From the NCBI GenBank assembly GCA_019279435.1, contig JAAALK010000285.1:67566865-67630864 (forward strand): 64,000 bases of DNA, given 5' to 3'. How positions within the stretch are numbered: position 1 is the stretch's first letter; every line of letters starts with the position of its first letter. The notes under the pieces were generated by a model. It worked only from the letters and a program-made list of their open reading frames with translations. It searched no databases and was not told the origin of the DNA. Positions 32,288 to 44,168 of this stretch are shown one piece after another. Position numbers and translations under genes: made by a program. The DNA is from Zizania palustris (lineage: Eukaryota > Streptophyta > Magnoliopsida > Poales > Poaceae).

Positions 32288-33210
32288 AATCAGTGGTTGT
32301 AAGGGGGGAGCAAATGGTCCGGCACCAGGTTTAGCAAAAGATCTAAACCAGTGCGAGCCATCTGCTCAAAAGACAGAAAATAGAAACCATCAAAAGAGTT
32401 TGGACCAAAATGCGGCTCAAAGCGTGGTCCTCGGTTCTGCCTAAAGCCTCGGTCACGAGGTCTAGGACCATAGCCAAAACGACCTGGAGCTCTGCCGGAA
32501 CGAACACCACCATCTGGAGCATCGGCATGAAAGGCGTCTCCTCTACCACCACATACACGACGCGGCCTAGCCTCCAGCCTCTCCCCGCGTCGAGGAACTC
32601 TCAGTCTACCACCCTACTGGTAGAACTGCTCCTGACCACCACGAGCTCTCTCTGCTCTCTCAACCCGCTTCCTCCTGAAGCAAAATTCCGCAAGATACCC
32701 GTCTCTCTGACAATACTCACAATGATAGGTGGGATTCTTGGGATGTGGTTGAGGCTTGGGATTCTTGGGCTTAGTGGTGTTTGGAGTAGTCTTCTTGGGT
32801 TGAGAGGGTCCAGGAAGAGAGTCAAGAGAAGTGTGGAGGTGTTTGGGCTTTGGAACCCAGATGGGCTTCTTGGGTGGAGCTTTGGGCTGTTCTTGTATCA
32901 CTCCATCCTTGGGCTTTGTATCACTCCATCCTTGGGCTCACTAGCCTAGAAAGACTCAGTGGAGTGAGTCTTGGGGTATCTCTACTCAGGAGTCATTTTA
33001 CTCCACTCCACTGCCCGGCTAATGGCACTCTCAAAGTCAGCCTTGGTGTAGGTGTATCCTACCCCAAACCCATCCTACCTCTTAAACTGTTGGATCATCA
33101 TGCCGAGTTGTGGCTCTCTGGCACTGATCCAACTCAGGATAGAACGGAGGCTAAAAGTTCTCATTTTGAGCATCAGCTAGCTCCTCTCTCAAGGAAGCTA
33201 GAACCTCCAC
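32288..33210 (-). pseudogene. gag: Gag-Pol junction of S2 with a second CCHC-like finger
   Basis: The 32,614-32,901 frame is Lys/Pro-rich (APPKKPIWVPKPKHLHTSLD) and carries CEYCQRDGYLAEFC, a CX2CX4HX4C finger in which His is replaced by Tyr. An Arg-rich tail (RRKRVERAERARGGQEQFYQ) follows. The rest (33,000-33,200 and 32,290-32,600) contains an Arg/Gly-rich stretch leading to the protease, with stops. This Lys-rich region plus finger is typical of the long Sirevirus gag. Confidence 0.75.
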
Positions 33211-33846
33211 CTAAGACAAGTAGGTCTCACACTCTCTGTCTACTTGGACAGACTTCTCGGCTTTCAGCTTAATCAACTCCAGTCTAAGAGACAAGCAGTT
33301 CTCACAGACAGTGGGTGAAACTGACAGTGTCTCAAGCTCTAGCCTAGTCTGCGCCAGCTCAGCTCTCACTCTCATCAAAATCACCCAAATGCTCATCGCC
33401 CTTGGTTTTAGCTCAGCTAAACTAGCTAGATGAGATGGGCAATCAGCACAGGGCACGACGACAGTGGCTTGAGCATCTTTCAGCTCCAGCTGAGTGCTTT
33501 CAAGCTCAGTGGCTAAAGCGTCCCTCTCATCAACCCTTTTTGTGTACCTGGACTTCAGAATCGACAGGTCACACAGAAGCACCTCACACTTTGGGCACTC
33601 ACTGCTATCACCCAAACAAGGGGAAGAAGATAGACTCTCAATTCTGTCGTTGGCGACGGCAAGCTCACTCTCTAATTCATCTATCCTCTTCTTCGCCCCT
33701 CTAAGAAGTTTTTCCCGATATTTTAACTCCTGATGATTGCTTTCAAATAAATCAACGATTTCACATTCATAAGATGATACCTTTTCGTTGTCGTCATCGT
33801 TGGAGTCATTGGAGGAGCCCTTCTCTTCTTTATCCCCAAGAGCCAT
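33211..33846 (-). pseudogene. gag: Gag coiled-coil extension of S2
   Basis: A 211-residue open frame (MALGDKEEKGSSNDSNDDDN...) that is acidic at first and then a long heptad-rich helix (LRGAKKRIDELESELAVAND, RVDERDALATELESTQLELK, RAELAQTRLELETLSVSP). It includes paired Cys motifs (CPKCEVLLC, CADC, CENC). Sireviruses carry such an extended, coiled-coil gag C-terminus. In S3 this part is deleted. Confidence 0.8.
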
Positions 33847-34948
33847 TGAGCAGAAGCTCTTGCGGGATCTTCAGCACTGATGTGAGCGGCTTTTCGGTCT
33901 GTCCTTGAAGGCCATGAAGCAAAGGCCCGCCGAATCGTCCTTGTCCTTCCCCTTCCTGATGACGATCTCCTCATCGCTTGAGCTCGATGAAGAGGAAGAA
34001 GACGTGGACCGCTTGCAGTAGCTCTTCTCCATCTCGGCGAAGAAGGCCTTGTCGCACTTCTTGTTCTCACGCTGGTAGTCCTTCAGGGCCTTTCTGAAGA
34101 ATCCTGTCTTTGGCTTGCCCTTGTTGAAGGAGGAGCTTATCGTGCTTGCCGGAGTCATGGAAGCCACCACCGGTGCCCTTCTTGTGGCCATTGCGCTTGG
34201 GGCAGTCGGCGATGAAGTGTCCTGGGTCACCACACTCAAAGCACCCAGATTTCGTGTCGTGTCTCTTGAACATTCTTTTGTCATAAACACGATGCACCCG
34301 GTTGTTAAAAACACAGAGGTCATCATCTCCTAATGACTCGAGCTGGTCCTTAGTGATAGACATCAAAGAGAACCCAGCACAACTCATAGAGGAGGGGTCA
34401 GCAGATGGTGTAGCAAGGGCCAGGGACTTTGATCCAGAGCCAGTGAGATTTGATCTCAACTGGGTATCAACCTCAGTGGCCTTGAGCTTGCTAAACAACT
34501 CAGAAATGGTCAAGGTATCATAAGACGTGCTCTCAATGATAGAGGATACCTTGATCTCCCAGATCTTAGGATCTAAGGTATGGAGAACCTTGAACGCCTG
34601 CTCATGATCTGAGACTAACTGAACGCCCTTAGCCTAGTTGTCCCGAAGCTTGTTTATGATCGATTGAAAATTACCAAACAACGCTTCAACAGATTCACCC
34701 AGCTTCTGTGTGAAATTCTCATATTCAGGCCGGTAGGTATGATATAGCCGAGCCTTGACCTGGGCTATCCCCTCATGGTGTGCCTGGAGGGTAGCCCAAA
34801 TCTCTCTCGCAGTGGAGAGATGGCTCACACACTCAAATTCAGTGGGACCTAAACCAGAAAACAGAATATTCACACCTTTGTTGTTGTTCTGATGCTGGGC
34901 AACAATATCTGGAGTAGTGCGCTCAGCAACTAGGCAATATGGCGAATG
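33847..34948 (-). pseudogene. gag: Gag core and zinc knuckle of S2
   Basis: Right to left it reads LFSGLGPTEFECVSHLSTAR and EIWATLQAHHEGIAQVKARL to INKLRDN, where a stop falls near 34,634. SYDTLTISELFSKLKATEVD follows, then the zinc knuckle CFECGDPGHFIADC (all CCHC ligands present). A frameshift near 34,070 leads to YQRENKKCDKAFFAEMEKSY and SSSSSSSDEEIVIRKGKDKD. Gag forms the capsid and binds RNA. The N-terminal 42 residues lie across the nested solo LTR at 36,433-36,558. Confidence 0.87.
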
Positions 34949-36432
34949 TGTAGGATCGAAAGTAGCGACTAGAGGGGGGTGAATGGGCGCCTAAAAAGTT
35001 ATTTCGAAACAATGGCCTGCTCCTAACACCCAACGCACCTCAAAAGACTTAGCAGCAAGACCTAAACAGATCGCCAAAACCTAAAAGTACCTAGCCTAGA
35101 AATGACCAGTGTTCTAAACAAAGAGACACCAACACAGTGCTAATAGGCAAAATAATCAAAGCATTCAAATCATGGAAGATCAAAACTTCACAGAAATAAA
35201 TCACAGCAATCGATTGAGAGATTACTGTTCAAATTTGTCTCCAGTAAGTTACTTGGCGAAGCCTGCAGTGTCGAAGCCTGTAGTGTCGAAGCCTGCTTCA
35301 AAGTCTGCAGATTTGAAGCCTACGGATTCGAAGCCTACGGATTCAAAGCCTGCAGATTCGAAGTCTGCTGATACGAAGTCTGCAAATTCGAAGCCTGCTT
35401 CACAGAGTTGGACTTCACACAAGAAAAGAGGCTTCGACAGTAACAGCCAGAGAAGAAACTAGACACTATCTGTTCGATCAAAAAGGCTATGAAGAAAAAG
35501 CAAGGCTAGGAAAAATAGCACACTGTAGCTACAGGAAAGTAGTACTACTTGCTATCAGCCACATGAACTAGTACTCACGTGAAGAACAAAAGCAACCAGA
35601 GAAGCATGTGAACTCAGGTATAAACAACAGGAGCCCAAAACGAAGCTTCAGATTCACACACTAATCACTGCACACCCCACGGCATGAACAAAGAATAGAA
35701 TCTCAGAACATCATGAAGAACAGAGGGAATGTAGGGATAAAAACAGAGCAAGAACCTGGTGGCGCACAAACAGGAAATAGAACGCAGGGAATAAAAATGA
35801 CCCAATGGATTAAAAAGTGAATTCTGGAAGGGTAACCTAATAGGCAGCCCAATAGCTAGGAATATTCCACCAGCCCCTTAGGGTTTTTTTACAGACGCTG
35901 AAATAAAGGAAAAGACTAAACTGCCCTTAGGATTTTTTACAGACTCGACTAACTGACTGTGGGCCTAGGGACAAAATAGAAAAACTCCTATTTACAGATG
36001 ACTTATCCGGAAGCTAAGCTTTCGTAGCGACTACGGCTTCTCTTCTAGACAGTCCGATACAAGATCAGCGGTCATCAGTTTTGCGCCGAAACTTACAAAG
36101 ACTCCAAAGACTTTGCACCACGTACCCGGATTGGGCCGGCCTAATTCCGCAACTCTCTCAGACCGACAATCACTCACCGCCCGTGTACCTGAGTCAATCC
36201 TGGTCAAGAGCCCAGTGGATCTTCTGCTGCTTCTGGCCCATGTACCCGGATTGGGCCAGCCTGACTTCGCAGCTCTATCAGCTCGACAGTCATTCGCTTC
36301 CCGTGTACCTGAGTCACACGCGGCCCATGAAACAGCAGATCTCCTCTCTTCTTCTGTCCTCTTTGACTATCGTTGACAATGACTCATCACATCTAGAGCC
36401 ATGAGGCCCACACTATTCAGCATGGCTCCTCA
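34949..36432 (-). mobile_element. Solo S-family LTR nested in S2 gag
   Basis: A 1,484-bp LTR with the S termini (reverse strand starts TGAGGAGCCATGCTGAATAG, ends CTTTCGATCCTACA). It interrupts gag between VHTTF and AILP. Flanks are GAATG (34,944-34,948) and GAAAG (36,433-36,437), a 5-bp duplication with one mismatch. No internal region, so a solo LTR. It is about 800 bp shorter than the S2 LTRs because of internal deletions, and it carries a local 15-bp repeat expansion. Confidence 0.85.
35257..35401. repeat. 15-bp minisatellite inside the solo S LTR
   Basis: Nearly ten head-to-tail units of the form 'gattcgaagcctgca' with drift ('gaagcctacggattc', 'gaagtctgctgatac'). The corresponding region in other S LTRs has only scattered 'cttcgaagt' motifs, so this is a local expansion. 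A plus-strand frame with SKPTDSKPADSK repeats is a by-product. Confidence 0.85.
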
Positions 36433-36558
36433 GAAAGTAGTGTGAACACAAATGTCCCAGATGTCCGAGATTTGGCTCATGAGATAGGCTCGCATGCGAG
36501 TCTTCCAATAATTATAGCCATAAGCTTCCAAGGACGGGACCTTTCCAGGAGACGTCAT
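36433..36558 (-). pseudogene. gag: Gag N-terminus of S2
   Basis: ATG at 36,558 opens MTSPGKVPSLEAYGYNYWK and runs through SDIWDICVHTTF to the edge of the solo LTR. It is about 50 bp after the primer-binding site, the same spacing as in S1 and S3. It continues at 34,948. Confidence 0.88.
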
Positions 36559-36609
36559 GATCACTACTGGGGTTTAGAACCGGTTAAGGTATGGAAAAAC
36601 CCTAACCAA

Positions 36610-36621
36610 GCTCTGATACCA
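36610..36621 (-). other. Primer-binding site of S2
   Basis: Reverse-strand TGGTATCAGAGC, tRNA-iMet type, two bases after the 5' LTR end. It shows that the LTR at 36,624-38,899 is the 5' LTR of this reverse-strand element. Confidence 0.9.
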
Positions 36622-36623
36622 CT

Positions 36624-38899
36624 TGTGGACCGAAAGTAGGCGCCTAAAAATTCTTTCAAATCAATGGCCTGCTCCCAACACCCAACGCACCTCAACAGAC
36701 TAACAAGGAAAAATAAACAGATCAACAGAACCTAAAATGATCTAGCCAAAAAAACGACTGGTGTTTTAAATAGAAAGACACCAACACAGTGCTTAAAGGC
36801 AGATTAATTAAAGCATTCAAATCATGGCAGATCAAAACTTCACTGAAATAAATCACAGCAATTGATCTTAGTTGAGAGGTTACTGTTCAAAGTTGTCTCC
36901 TATTTGAAACCTGACGAAGCCTGCTTCGAAGTGTCAAAGCATGCTTCGAAATGTCGAAGCTTGTGGTTGTCGAAGTATGCTTCGAAGTTGAAGTGCGAAG
37001 GCCGATGTAGTCTTAGCTTGTGAAGGTTGTACCGAAGTATGATTCGAAGTTGCCACTATTTTTAGATGCTTGCACAGACAGTGGCAAAGTCCGTTTTTCT
37101 GAAGTCCAACTTGTCAGCAAAGAAAACTTTACACACTTTGCTAGCAAAGTATGCAAGTCAGCAGAAACTAGAGAAGCAAGATTCGTGCACGACAAAAACG
37201 AAGACTGTGCCAGCAGCAAAGACAGGGCGAGCTTCGAACAGATGTCCACAGAAAAACCAACCGAAGTCAGCTGCAACCTCCAAAACCACACACTTCGAAC
37301 ACCCTTTTTCGAGACCTTCGGACTGACCTCGCTGAGACTTCGAAACAATGACGAAGCACGTACTTCGAACCCGTGAACAGATTAGCGAAGTGTGCTGCTG
37401 AACTTTGAACCCGGACTAGTACTTCGAAACTCTCTTTCGGACTCAGAAGTACACCGGGAAAAGAACTTCGGAGTCCGTGCAACTGCGAAGTCTGCGGAAC
37501 CGAAAAGCAAGCTTCGAAAAACCGAATATTGAAATGAAAAATACTGCCGAAGGGAGAAAAACACGCAGTGAACACAGACCGTAGCCTGCAAAGCTACGAA
37601 GCCAGCAGTTTCAACAGCACAGACCTTCACGCCTTATGAAGTGGGACCCACATCTCAAGGCTGAAGGATCAAACAGGCTCCCAAAAATGCTATAGGCTCT
37701 CAAGTATCCTGCCGCATGCTGCTACTACTAGAAGCTACTGCTGATCTGCAAAGTAGTCTCGGTGGGACCCACACATATTAGATAGGACAATACATGGCTG
37801 CCAGTTCTTGAGCACCAGGAAGCAACCTATCTCTCTAGATTGTAGGTTGCAGAACCTAGAGTGCATGCATGACAGAATAAAAACTAATCCGAATGCAAGG
37901 AATGGCTATCTAGCCTGCTATGCTACAGATCGTGCAAATGCACAAATATCAATCCGGCCATGTATTAAAAATGAGTTGTGACGAACTGCAGCATGAACAG
38001 AACCCACAAAAACCGTCGGACACAAGCAATCAATCCAAGCATGCAAAACAAGGTCTCAAAAATAACTCCAGTCAGGTACTACCGATGGCTGAGAAAAAAT
38101 ATAGCACCTGATAAAAAATGATCGCACGGATGAATAACCAAAAGCGATTCTCTAGCACAAACTTGCTGGCGGCGCAAAAACTGGAAGAACTAGAAAACAG
38201 TGGCGGCGCACAAAGCAGGAGTTGAATAGGAAAGTAATGTGGGGAAAGTGAACTCTAATTTTTAGATTAAAGTGAGTTAACCCTAACCCTATGGATTGGA
38301 GCCCTATTTATAGGCAGCCCAATAGACTAGGAAAATACCAAAAGACCCTTAGGGTTTTTTACAGACGTTGAAATAAATGGAAAAGACCAAACTTCCCTTA
38401 GGATATTTTTAAGACTCGACTGACTGACTGTGGGCCTAAGGACAAAAAAGTAAACTCCTATTTACAGATGACTTATCCGGAAGCAGAGCTTTTGTAGTGA
38501 CTACGGCTTCACTTCAGGACGGTCCGTTCCAAGATCAGCGGTCGTCAGTTTTGCGCCGAAACTGACAAAGCGTCCACCGACTTTGCACCAGGTACCCGGA
38601 TTGGGCCGGCCCAATTCCATAGCTCTCTCAGCCCAGCAATCGTTAGCCCGTGTACCTGAGTCAATCCTGGTCAACAGCCCAGTGGATCCTCTGCTGCTCC
38701 TAGCCCATGTACCCGGATTGGGCCAGCCCAACTTCGTGGCCCCTCTGCCCGACAGTCGCTCGCTGCTCGTGTACCTGAGTCACATGCGGCCCAGACGCAG
38801 CAGGTCTTCTTTCTCTCTTCATTCCTTTTTTGACTATCGTTGACAATGACTCATCACTTCTGGAGCCATGAGGCCCACGCTCTTCAGCATGGCTCCTCA
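36624..38899 (-). repeat. 5' LTR of S2
   Basis: 2,276 bp, starting TGAGGAGCCATGCTGAAGAG on the reverse strand at 38,899. Compared with the 3' LTR it lacks about 22 bp near its end (the 'gaccagaggggggtgaatgg' block). TATA-like TATAAATAGGGC on the reverse strand near 38,305-38,312. Right flank GGGAG is the target duplication. Confidence 0.92.
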
Positions 38900-39530
38900 G
38901 GGAGCTCTTCGACCCATAGCCCCTTGGCCAACCCAACAATCCTTCGATTCAGACCGGAGAGAATATTCCTGTTGGCTCGCTTGACGGGTCTGTTGGACTG
39001 TGGGTGGCGCACTACTGCGAAGCATAACTTAATGCACAATTCTTCAAGAAATTCTTTGAATATCTCAGCTTCGAACTGGGTTCCATTATCCACAGTTAGC
39101 TCCCTTGGTACTCCGAACCTGCATATAATATTTTGCCAGAAAATTTTTTGCACATTCCTTGAAGTGATAGTAGTCAAGGGTTCTGCTTCGACCCTCTTAG
39201 AAAAATATTAAATTGCTACCACTGTAAACTTCAAGCTGCCTTTTGCCATTGGAAACGGGTCGATGAGGTCCATGCCCCACCGAGCCATTGGCCATACCGG
39301 GGCAATAACTTGAAGTGGTACTAGCGGACGGTGGCTTCGTCTTCCCATCCACTAGGCATCCTTGGCAGGTTCGAACCAACTCCTCCGCATCTCTTACAAT
39401 TGTTGGCCAGTAGAGCCCCTGCCGAAGTGTCTTTCCTCCTAGAGCACGAGGGGCCTAGGTGGCTTCCACATAAACCTTCGTGAATGTCTCAAAGTATATC
39501 TTGGCCTTCGAGTTGGGAGATGCACCGGAG
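38900..39530 (-). pseudogene. pol: Integrase zinc domain and core of T1 (right of S2)
   Basis: On the reverse strand IHEGLCGSHLGPRALGGKTL and LVRTCQGCLVDGKTK form the HHCC zinc-binding domain. The core follows with ICRFGVPRELTVDNGTQFEA (second catalytic Asp) and AVVRHPQSNRPVKRANRNIL. The last motif normally reads QVERANR; here the third catalytic Glu is Lys, so this integrase would be dead. The frame slips between zinc domain and core. It continues at 25,646 beyond S2. Confidence 0.85.
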
Positions 39531-40637
39531 TAGAGGAGAACAAACTCCTGCTTTGTACAACACTCCGTTGACAAGCTTATAATTTTTAGCCCTTGCTTGC
39601 AACATTCAGAAATCCGGACCTTCTAACGAATATGTGCTGCCTTGCAAGACATCCATTATCGGAGGCCACCAATCTGCAGCTGGAATGCAAAGGACTTATG
39701 CGGAGGGTAATTGATTGACTGTAGGCTTGACTAGTTCTTCATAGAAAGCACCCTCCGGGAGGTCCAATGCTCCGGCTGTAGCCTTTGCTAGAATGTATGC
39801 AAGTTGATTATCTGCTCGAGGGATACTTCGAACAGAAAATCCTTTGAATGCTGCTTCTGTTTTGTGGATTTCTTCCAGATACTTTGCTAGATGTGGGTTC
39901 CATGCTTGAAAGCTTTTGTCAACATGCCCTGCGACGACTTGGGAATCTGTTTTAATTATTATCCTTTCTGCTCCTAGTGCCTTTACCTTTCAGAGGACTA
40001 GCAGGATTGCTTCGTACTCTGTAATATTATTGGTGGTCTTAAAGTTGAGCCTCGTAGAGTACATGGCTTTTTGCCCTAACGGTGATATTATTACCGCTCC
40101 AGCTCCGGCACCAGATGCCTGATAAGCTCCGTTAGAAAAAATTGTCCATAAACCTTCGGAGGGCTCCTCCGGAGCCCAAACTGCAGATGGAGTCCACTCT
40201 GCTATGAAGTCAGCTATGATCTGGGATTTGATAGCTGTTCTTACCATAAAGGAAATCCCGAAGGGGGCTAGCTCGACAGCCCATTTTTCGATCCTACCTG
40301 TAGAATCTTTGCTCCGAAGCATGTCACCAAGAGGATGCGAGGTAGGAACAATTAGGTTATGCGCTAGAAAGTAATTCCTTAGCTTCCACGAGGCCATTAC
40401 TAGGGCATAGGCAAATTTCTCGACCTTTTAGTATCTTGTCTTTTCTCCGGACAAAGCTTCTAAGATGAAATAAACTGGGTTTTGCACCAGCTTTCCCTTA
40501 AGCTCAACCTCTCTAACTAGTACTGCACTTACTGCAGAGCCTGTTGCTGCAAGATAAAGGAGGAGAGTTTCTTCCGGGAGGGGCACCGTAAGTGTCGATA
40601 GACTTCTGAGGTATTCCTTGATATCATCGAAGCTCTT
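39531..40637 (-). pseudogene. pol: RNase H and second (archaeal-type) RNase H of T1
   Basis: The first RNase H reads LLYLAATGSAVSAVLVREVE, LVQNPVYFILEALSGEKTRY and MASWKLRNYFLAHNLIVPTS. The second follows with WTIFSNGAYQASGAGAGAVI, NNITEYEAILLVL, ERIIIKTDSQVVAGHV and IPRADNQLAYILAKA. A second RNase H is, as I know it, diagnostic of the Tat lineage. Its first catalytic Asp (normally DGA) is Asn in SNGA, while the Glu and other Asp residues remain. Several stops interrupt the region 39,600-40,000. Confidence 0.83.
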
Positions 40638-41267
40638 CTAGGACTCCGGCGTCCAGTTGAAAATTTCGGACCCCTTTAGAGCTTTGAAAATTGGAAGGCT
40701 TCGTTCGACTGACCTGGCTAGGAACCTGCTAAGAGCTGTGAGCCGTCCTGTTAGCTTCTGGACTTGCTTCAAATTTTCTGGTGGAGCCATTCTTTGCAGT
40801 GCACTTATCTGCGTTGGGCTAGCTTCGATTCCCCTACTCGAAACTAAGTACCCTAGCAGTTTTCCTGCTTGTGCCCCAAATATAAATTTTTCAGGGTTGA
40901 AGCGGACTCCACATGCTCGGAGGCTCTCAAATGTTTCAGCTAAGTCTAGACTATGCTGGTGCTTTTCAGCAATCTTTATTACAATGTCATCCATATAGGC
41001 TTTGACATTTCGGCCTATTTGGTGACCTAGAGCCTTAGCTATTAAACGTGAGAATGTGGCTCCGGCATTCCATAAGCCAAAAGGCATTCTTACATAACAA
41101 AATACTCTGGATGGAGTTATGAAACTTATCTTGGCTTCGTCTTCACGCTTTAGCCAGACTTGATGATACCCGGAGTAAGCATCGAGGAAACTTAGCAATT
41201 CGGAGCCAGCTGTGGAATCCACCAGCTGGTCTATTTAGGGCATAAGGTAGGGGTCTCGAGGGCATGC
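40638..41267 (-). pseudogene. pol: Reverse transcriptase palm/thumb of T1 (left of A1)
   Basis: After the A1 insertion the reverse frame reads PRDPYLMP, a stop, then IDQLVDSTAGSELLSFLDAY (catalytic Asp of DAYSGYHQ), FCYVRMPFGLWNAGATFSRL, and the active site YMDDIVIK at about 40,985-40,996. GYLVSSRGIEASPTQISALQ and KLTGRLTALSRFLARS follow. This is the typical Gypsy RT. One TAA near 41,236. Confidence 0.9.
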
Positions 41268-43941
41268 TGTAACAGCCCCATAATTAAAATAAAATAAAAA
41301 TGAGGGAAATAAATTTTCTGGAATTAAAAAGGATTTATTTAATTAAAGAAAAGGCTAAAAGAACACAATTAAAGCAAAAAAGGGAGAAATGTTTCAAATT
41401 TGAACCTGAAAATTTTTGGTGGAATCTAGAGGCCAAGAAATATTTTTGAGAATTTTTACAAAATTTTAGCAACAGTACTTCAAGCCTTAAACAAATAAAC
41501 CAATTTCTGGAATTATTTTAAAAGAAAAATACATTTTAAATGATATTGGGCCGCAACGCCCAATTCCCTCCAACCCGGCCTGATCCATCCGCCTCGGCCA
41601 CTGACAGGCGAGACCCGCCTGTCGGTGCCGTCTCCCCCTCTCTCCTTCACGCTCGCGCCCACCCTGGTCCCACCCGTCAGCCACCGACACCCCGCCTCGA
41701 CTGCTAACAACTTGGGCCCACCTGTCGGCGCTGTTGTTTCTCGTTCGGTGTATGACAAGTGGAGCCCACCTGTCATATCCATCTTCCCCGAATGGAAGGG
41801 GGGATCCCCTTCCATTCCCGGCGCCCCTCTCCCTCCATTCCGTCGCCGGCCACCGCGTAGCACCAAATCAAGCTCGGGATCTTGTTTCCCCACCTCTGGC
41901 GATCGCCTTCCATCCATTACCGACGCATTTTTGCCCTTTTGGAAGCTAGCCCGAGCTTTGGAAAGGCTTGCCAGAATAAAATAGGAAATCTCCTCGGTTT
42001 CCTTCGCATAGCCTGCCATTTTCGTCCCCGATGACCCTATAAGAACCCCGGTGCTCACCGCAACCCGACCACACCGCCGAAGCCCTAGCCCTCACATTCT
42101 CGACGGCTGCCACCCCTCTTTTCGGGTTTTACCCATGTCTCGGCTCCGGCAAGCCTTCGCCGGCGCCTCGGTCCGCCACCACCCCCGCCGACAACACCAA
42201 AAGGACCGGCGTCACCTCCTCGTCCCCGGCCCCACCTCCGTTAGGCCAGACCACCACCACTGCCTCGACGTCGTCGCCGCCGGTATGCCTGAACTCCCCT
42301 TGCTTTGCTGGTTCCATTTTAGGCCCTAGCCCTATCAGTTAGCCTTCGCTGCCACTGTTCGACGCTCGCCGTCGCTCGGCCGGTGCTGGGGACAAAGCCC
42401 TCGGCTTCCCCCATGCCACGCGCATGCCGGACAGGCTCGGTGCCGTTCGATCTGAGGCGGACGGCTACGATTAAAACCCACTAGGCTTCAATCTGGGCCG
42501 TCCACTCAGTCAAAGGGGTACCGAGGCCTCATGGCCGTTGATCATCACTTAAGCGCCCCGCCTCACTGTCATCCAGCCGATCTGGATTGGATGGTCCAAA
42601 TCAGGCCGGACCACGCGCACAGTGCGCGTGTCCATGGTGGGCCTGGCTCACCGTGGACCCAAGCCTGTTTTCTAATTAAATAAAATTAAGAAAATAGTTT
42701 AAACTTCAAAAATCCATATCTTGCTCAAATTAACTCAAAATTTTACCATTTTAACTCTGGAAAATTTGTCTTTTTATTCTCTACACTTTTATGCAATAAA
42801 AACCATATGTTTATTTGGCACAAAATATTCTTATTAAAATACAAAGAAAAGTCCCCTTTAGGAATTAATTCATATTTCATTTAAAATTATTCAGAAGAAC
42901 CTTTAAAAATTTATATATTAATTCCAAAGGGTATAATGACTCCATTTCACTGTTTTAATACAATAAAAATAGAATGTTCATTTTGCCCATTTTCATTTTA
43001 TTAAATAATATTATAAAGGCCCTTTTAGGATAAGTAATTAATTACTATAATAAAAATTCAACACTTTATAAAAATATGATAAAAATTTATATAATAACTT
43101 CAGAACACCTAATAACATAATTTCACTCTTTTTACTGCAATAAAAACAAATAAAGTTGTTTTATACCTTTTTACTTCATCTCTAAAAAGGGAAAACAAAA
43201 ACCCCGTTAGGAAAAATACTTACACCAATTTATAAAATCCAGAAACCTCTTTAAAAATTTAATCATAAATATTTAAGTAATAATTTCTTAGAATTTAAGA
43301 CTCTAGACCCTTTATTTAATCCAACAAAAGCATGTATGCTTGTATGATTGATTTTTGGATTGTTTATTGAATGTTGTGTTTACTTTTCCGTATCAAGAAG
43401 ACTACGACGCCGTCGAAGATCCGGAGTTTTACCCCGAAATTCCACCTTCACTGTTTGCGGGTCAAGGCAAGTCACAACCCCCATTTTGATCATCATTGAG
43501 CCCATGTTTTAATAAATTATCGCTATAACTCATAGGATAATATTGCATTTGGCTAATCTCAAGCCTTACACTATATTTATTAGATCCTTGTCCTTGTGTG
43601 CAAACCCAAGCCATGCTTATTGAGCTTACTCTCCTTGTCACTCTACAATATTATATTAGCTAGTGTCCAATGTACCGACACAACTGCTATAGGATAAAAG
43701 AATGAGTCGTATATAGATGGATTCTACTATATGTATTTCACACTTATTCTTGTCTCTGGACTCTATTGGAGTTGGCTATGTTATAAGTATGGTGGGTTCC
43801 GGGTGCAAGCTCGGGAATTGGTTGGTCGCACCCGGGGCACTATAAGGACCGGTCTGCGGGATCTGTTGCAAAGTATTTCCGTACTAACCACAAGTCTAAT
43901 GGGTAAGTCCTAACTGGAAGTATGGAGCAATCCGACTCGAT
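41268..43941 (+). repeat. 5' LTR of A1 (3' end deleted)
   Basis: Matches the 3' LTR from its first base to 'gcaatccgactcgatgc' at about 43,941, where the LTR sequence stops and unrelated internal sequence starts. TATA-like TATAAGAA at 42,038. It retains AT-rich segments (42,830-43,260) that are deleted from the 3' LTR, and lacks a GC-rich block near 46,440 that the 3' LTR has. The two LTRs have therefore diverged by indels, and A1 is fairly old. Confidence 0.88.
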
Positions 43942-44168
43942 GCTTAAAGTTTGACATCATCATTCGGATTAAGAGTGATCAACTCCAACCATGAAGCCAA
44001 GAAATGTCGTCAAGGAAGCCCTTTTCAAGTCAGTTCAACTCAAGAAGATGCAATCTTGAAGCAATCAGTTTCAGGAAGTAATCCAACAAAAGTTGAAGCC
44101 TATCCTTAACCATCTACTTCCAGCCTTTCCGAATCCCGGGACGAGATTCTTGTTAAGGGGGTTAGAAT
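43942..44168 (+). other. 3' internal fragment ending in a polypurine tract
   Basis: No protein recognised. The stretch ends 'gttaagggggttagaat', a polypurine tract directly before the C-family LTR start at 44,169. It is the 3' end of the internal region of some C-type Gypsy, brought in by recombination or a nested insertion. Confidence 0.55.

Larger units (their letters stand above)
25647..38899 (-). mobile_element. Sirevirus-type Copia S2, full length
   Basis: Reverse orientation with both LTRs (36,624-38,899 and 25,647-27,947), PBS, gag-pol, a 1.3-kb 3' untranslated region with several polypurine tracts, and the perfect target duplication GGGAG (25,642-25,646 and 38,900-38,904). A solo LTR of the same family is nested in its gag. 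The two LTRs differ by roughly one base in 10-20 in the stretches I compared, so the insertion is neither very old nor brand new. Its coding regions carry stops and frameshifts, so it is not autonomous. Confidence 0.93.

Noticed and set aside
33435..33733. Plus-strand frames opposite the S2 gag coiled coil
   Set aside because: Shadow frames of the real reverse-strand gag.
35172..35462. SKPTDSKPADSK-repeat protein on the plus strand
   Set aside because: Translation of the 15-bp minisatellite in a solo LTR, on the strand opposite to the LTR's own transcription.
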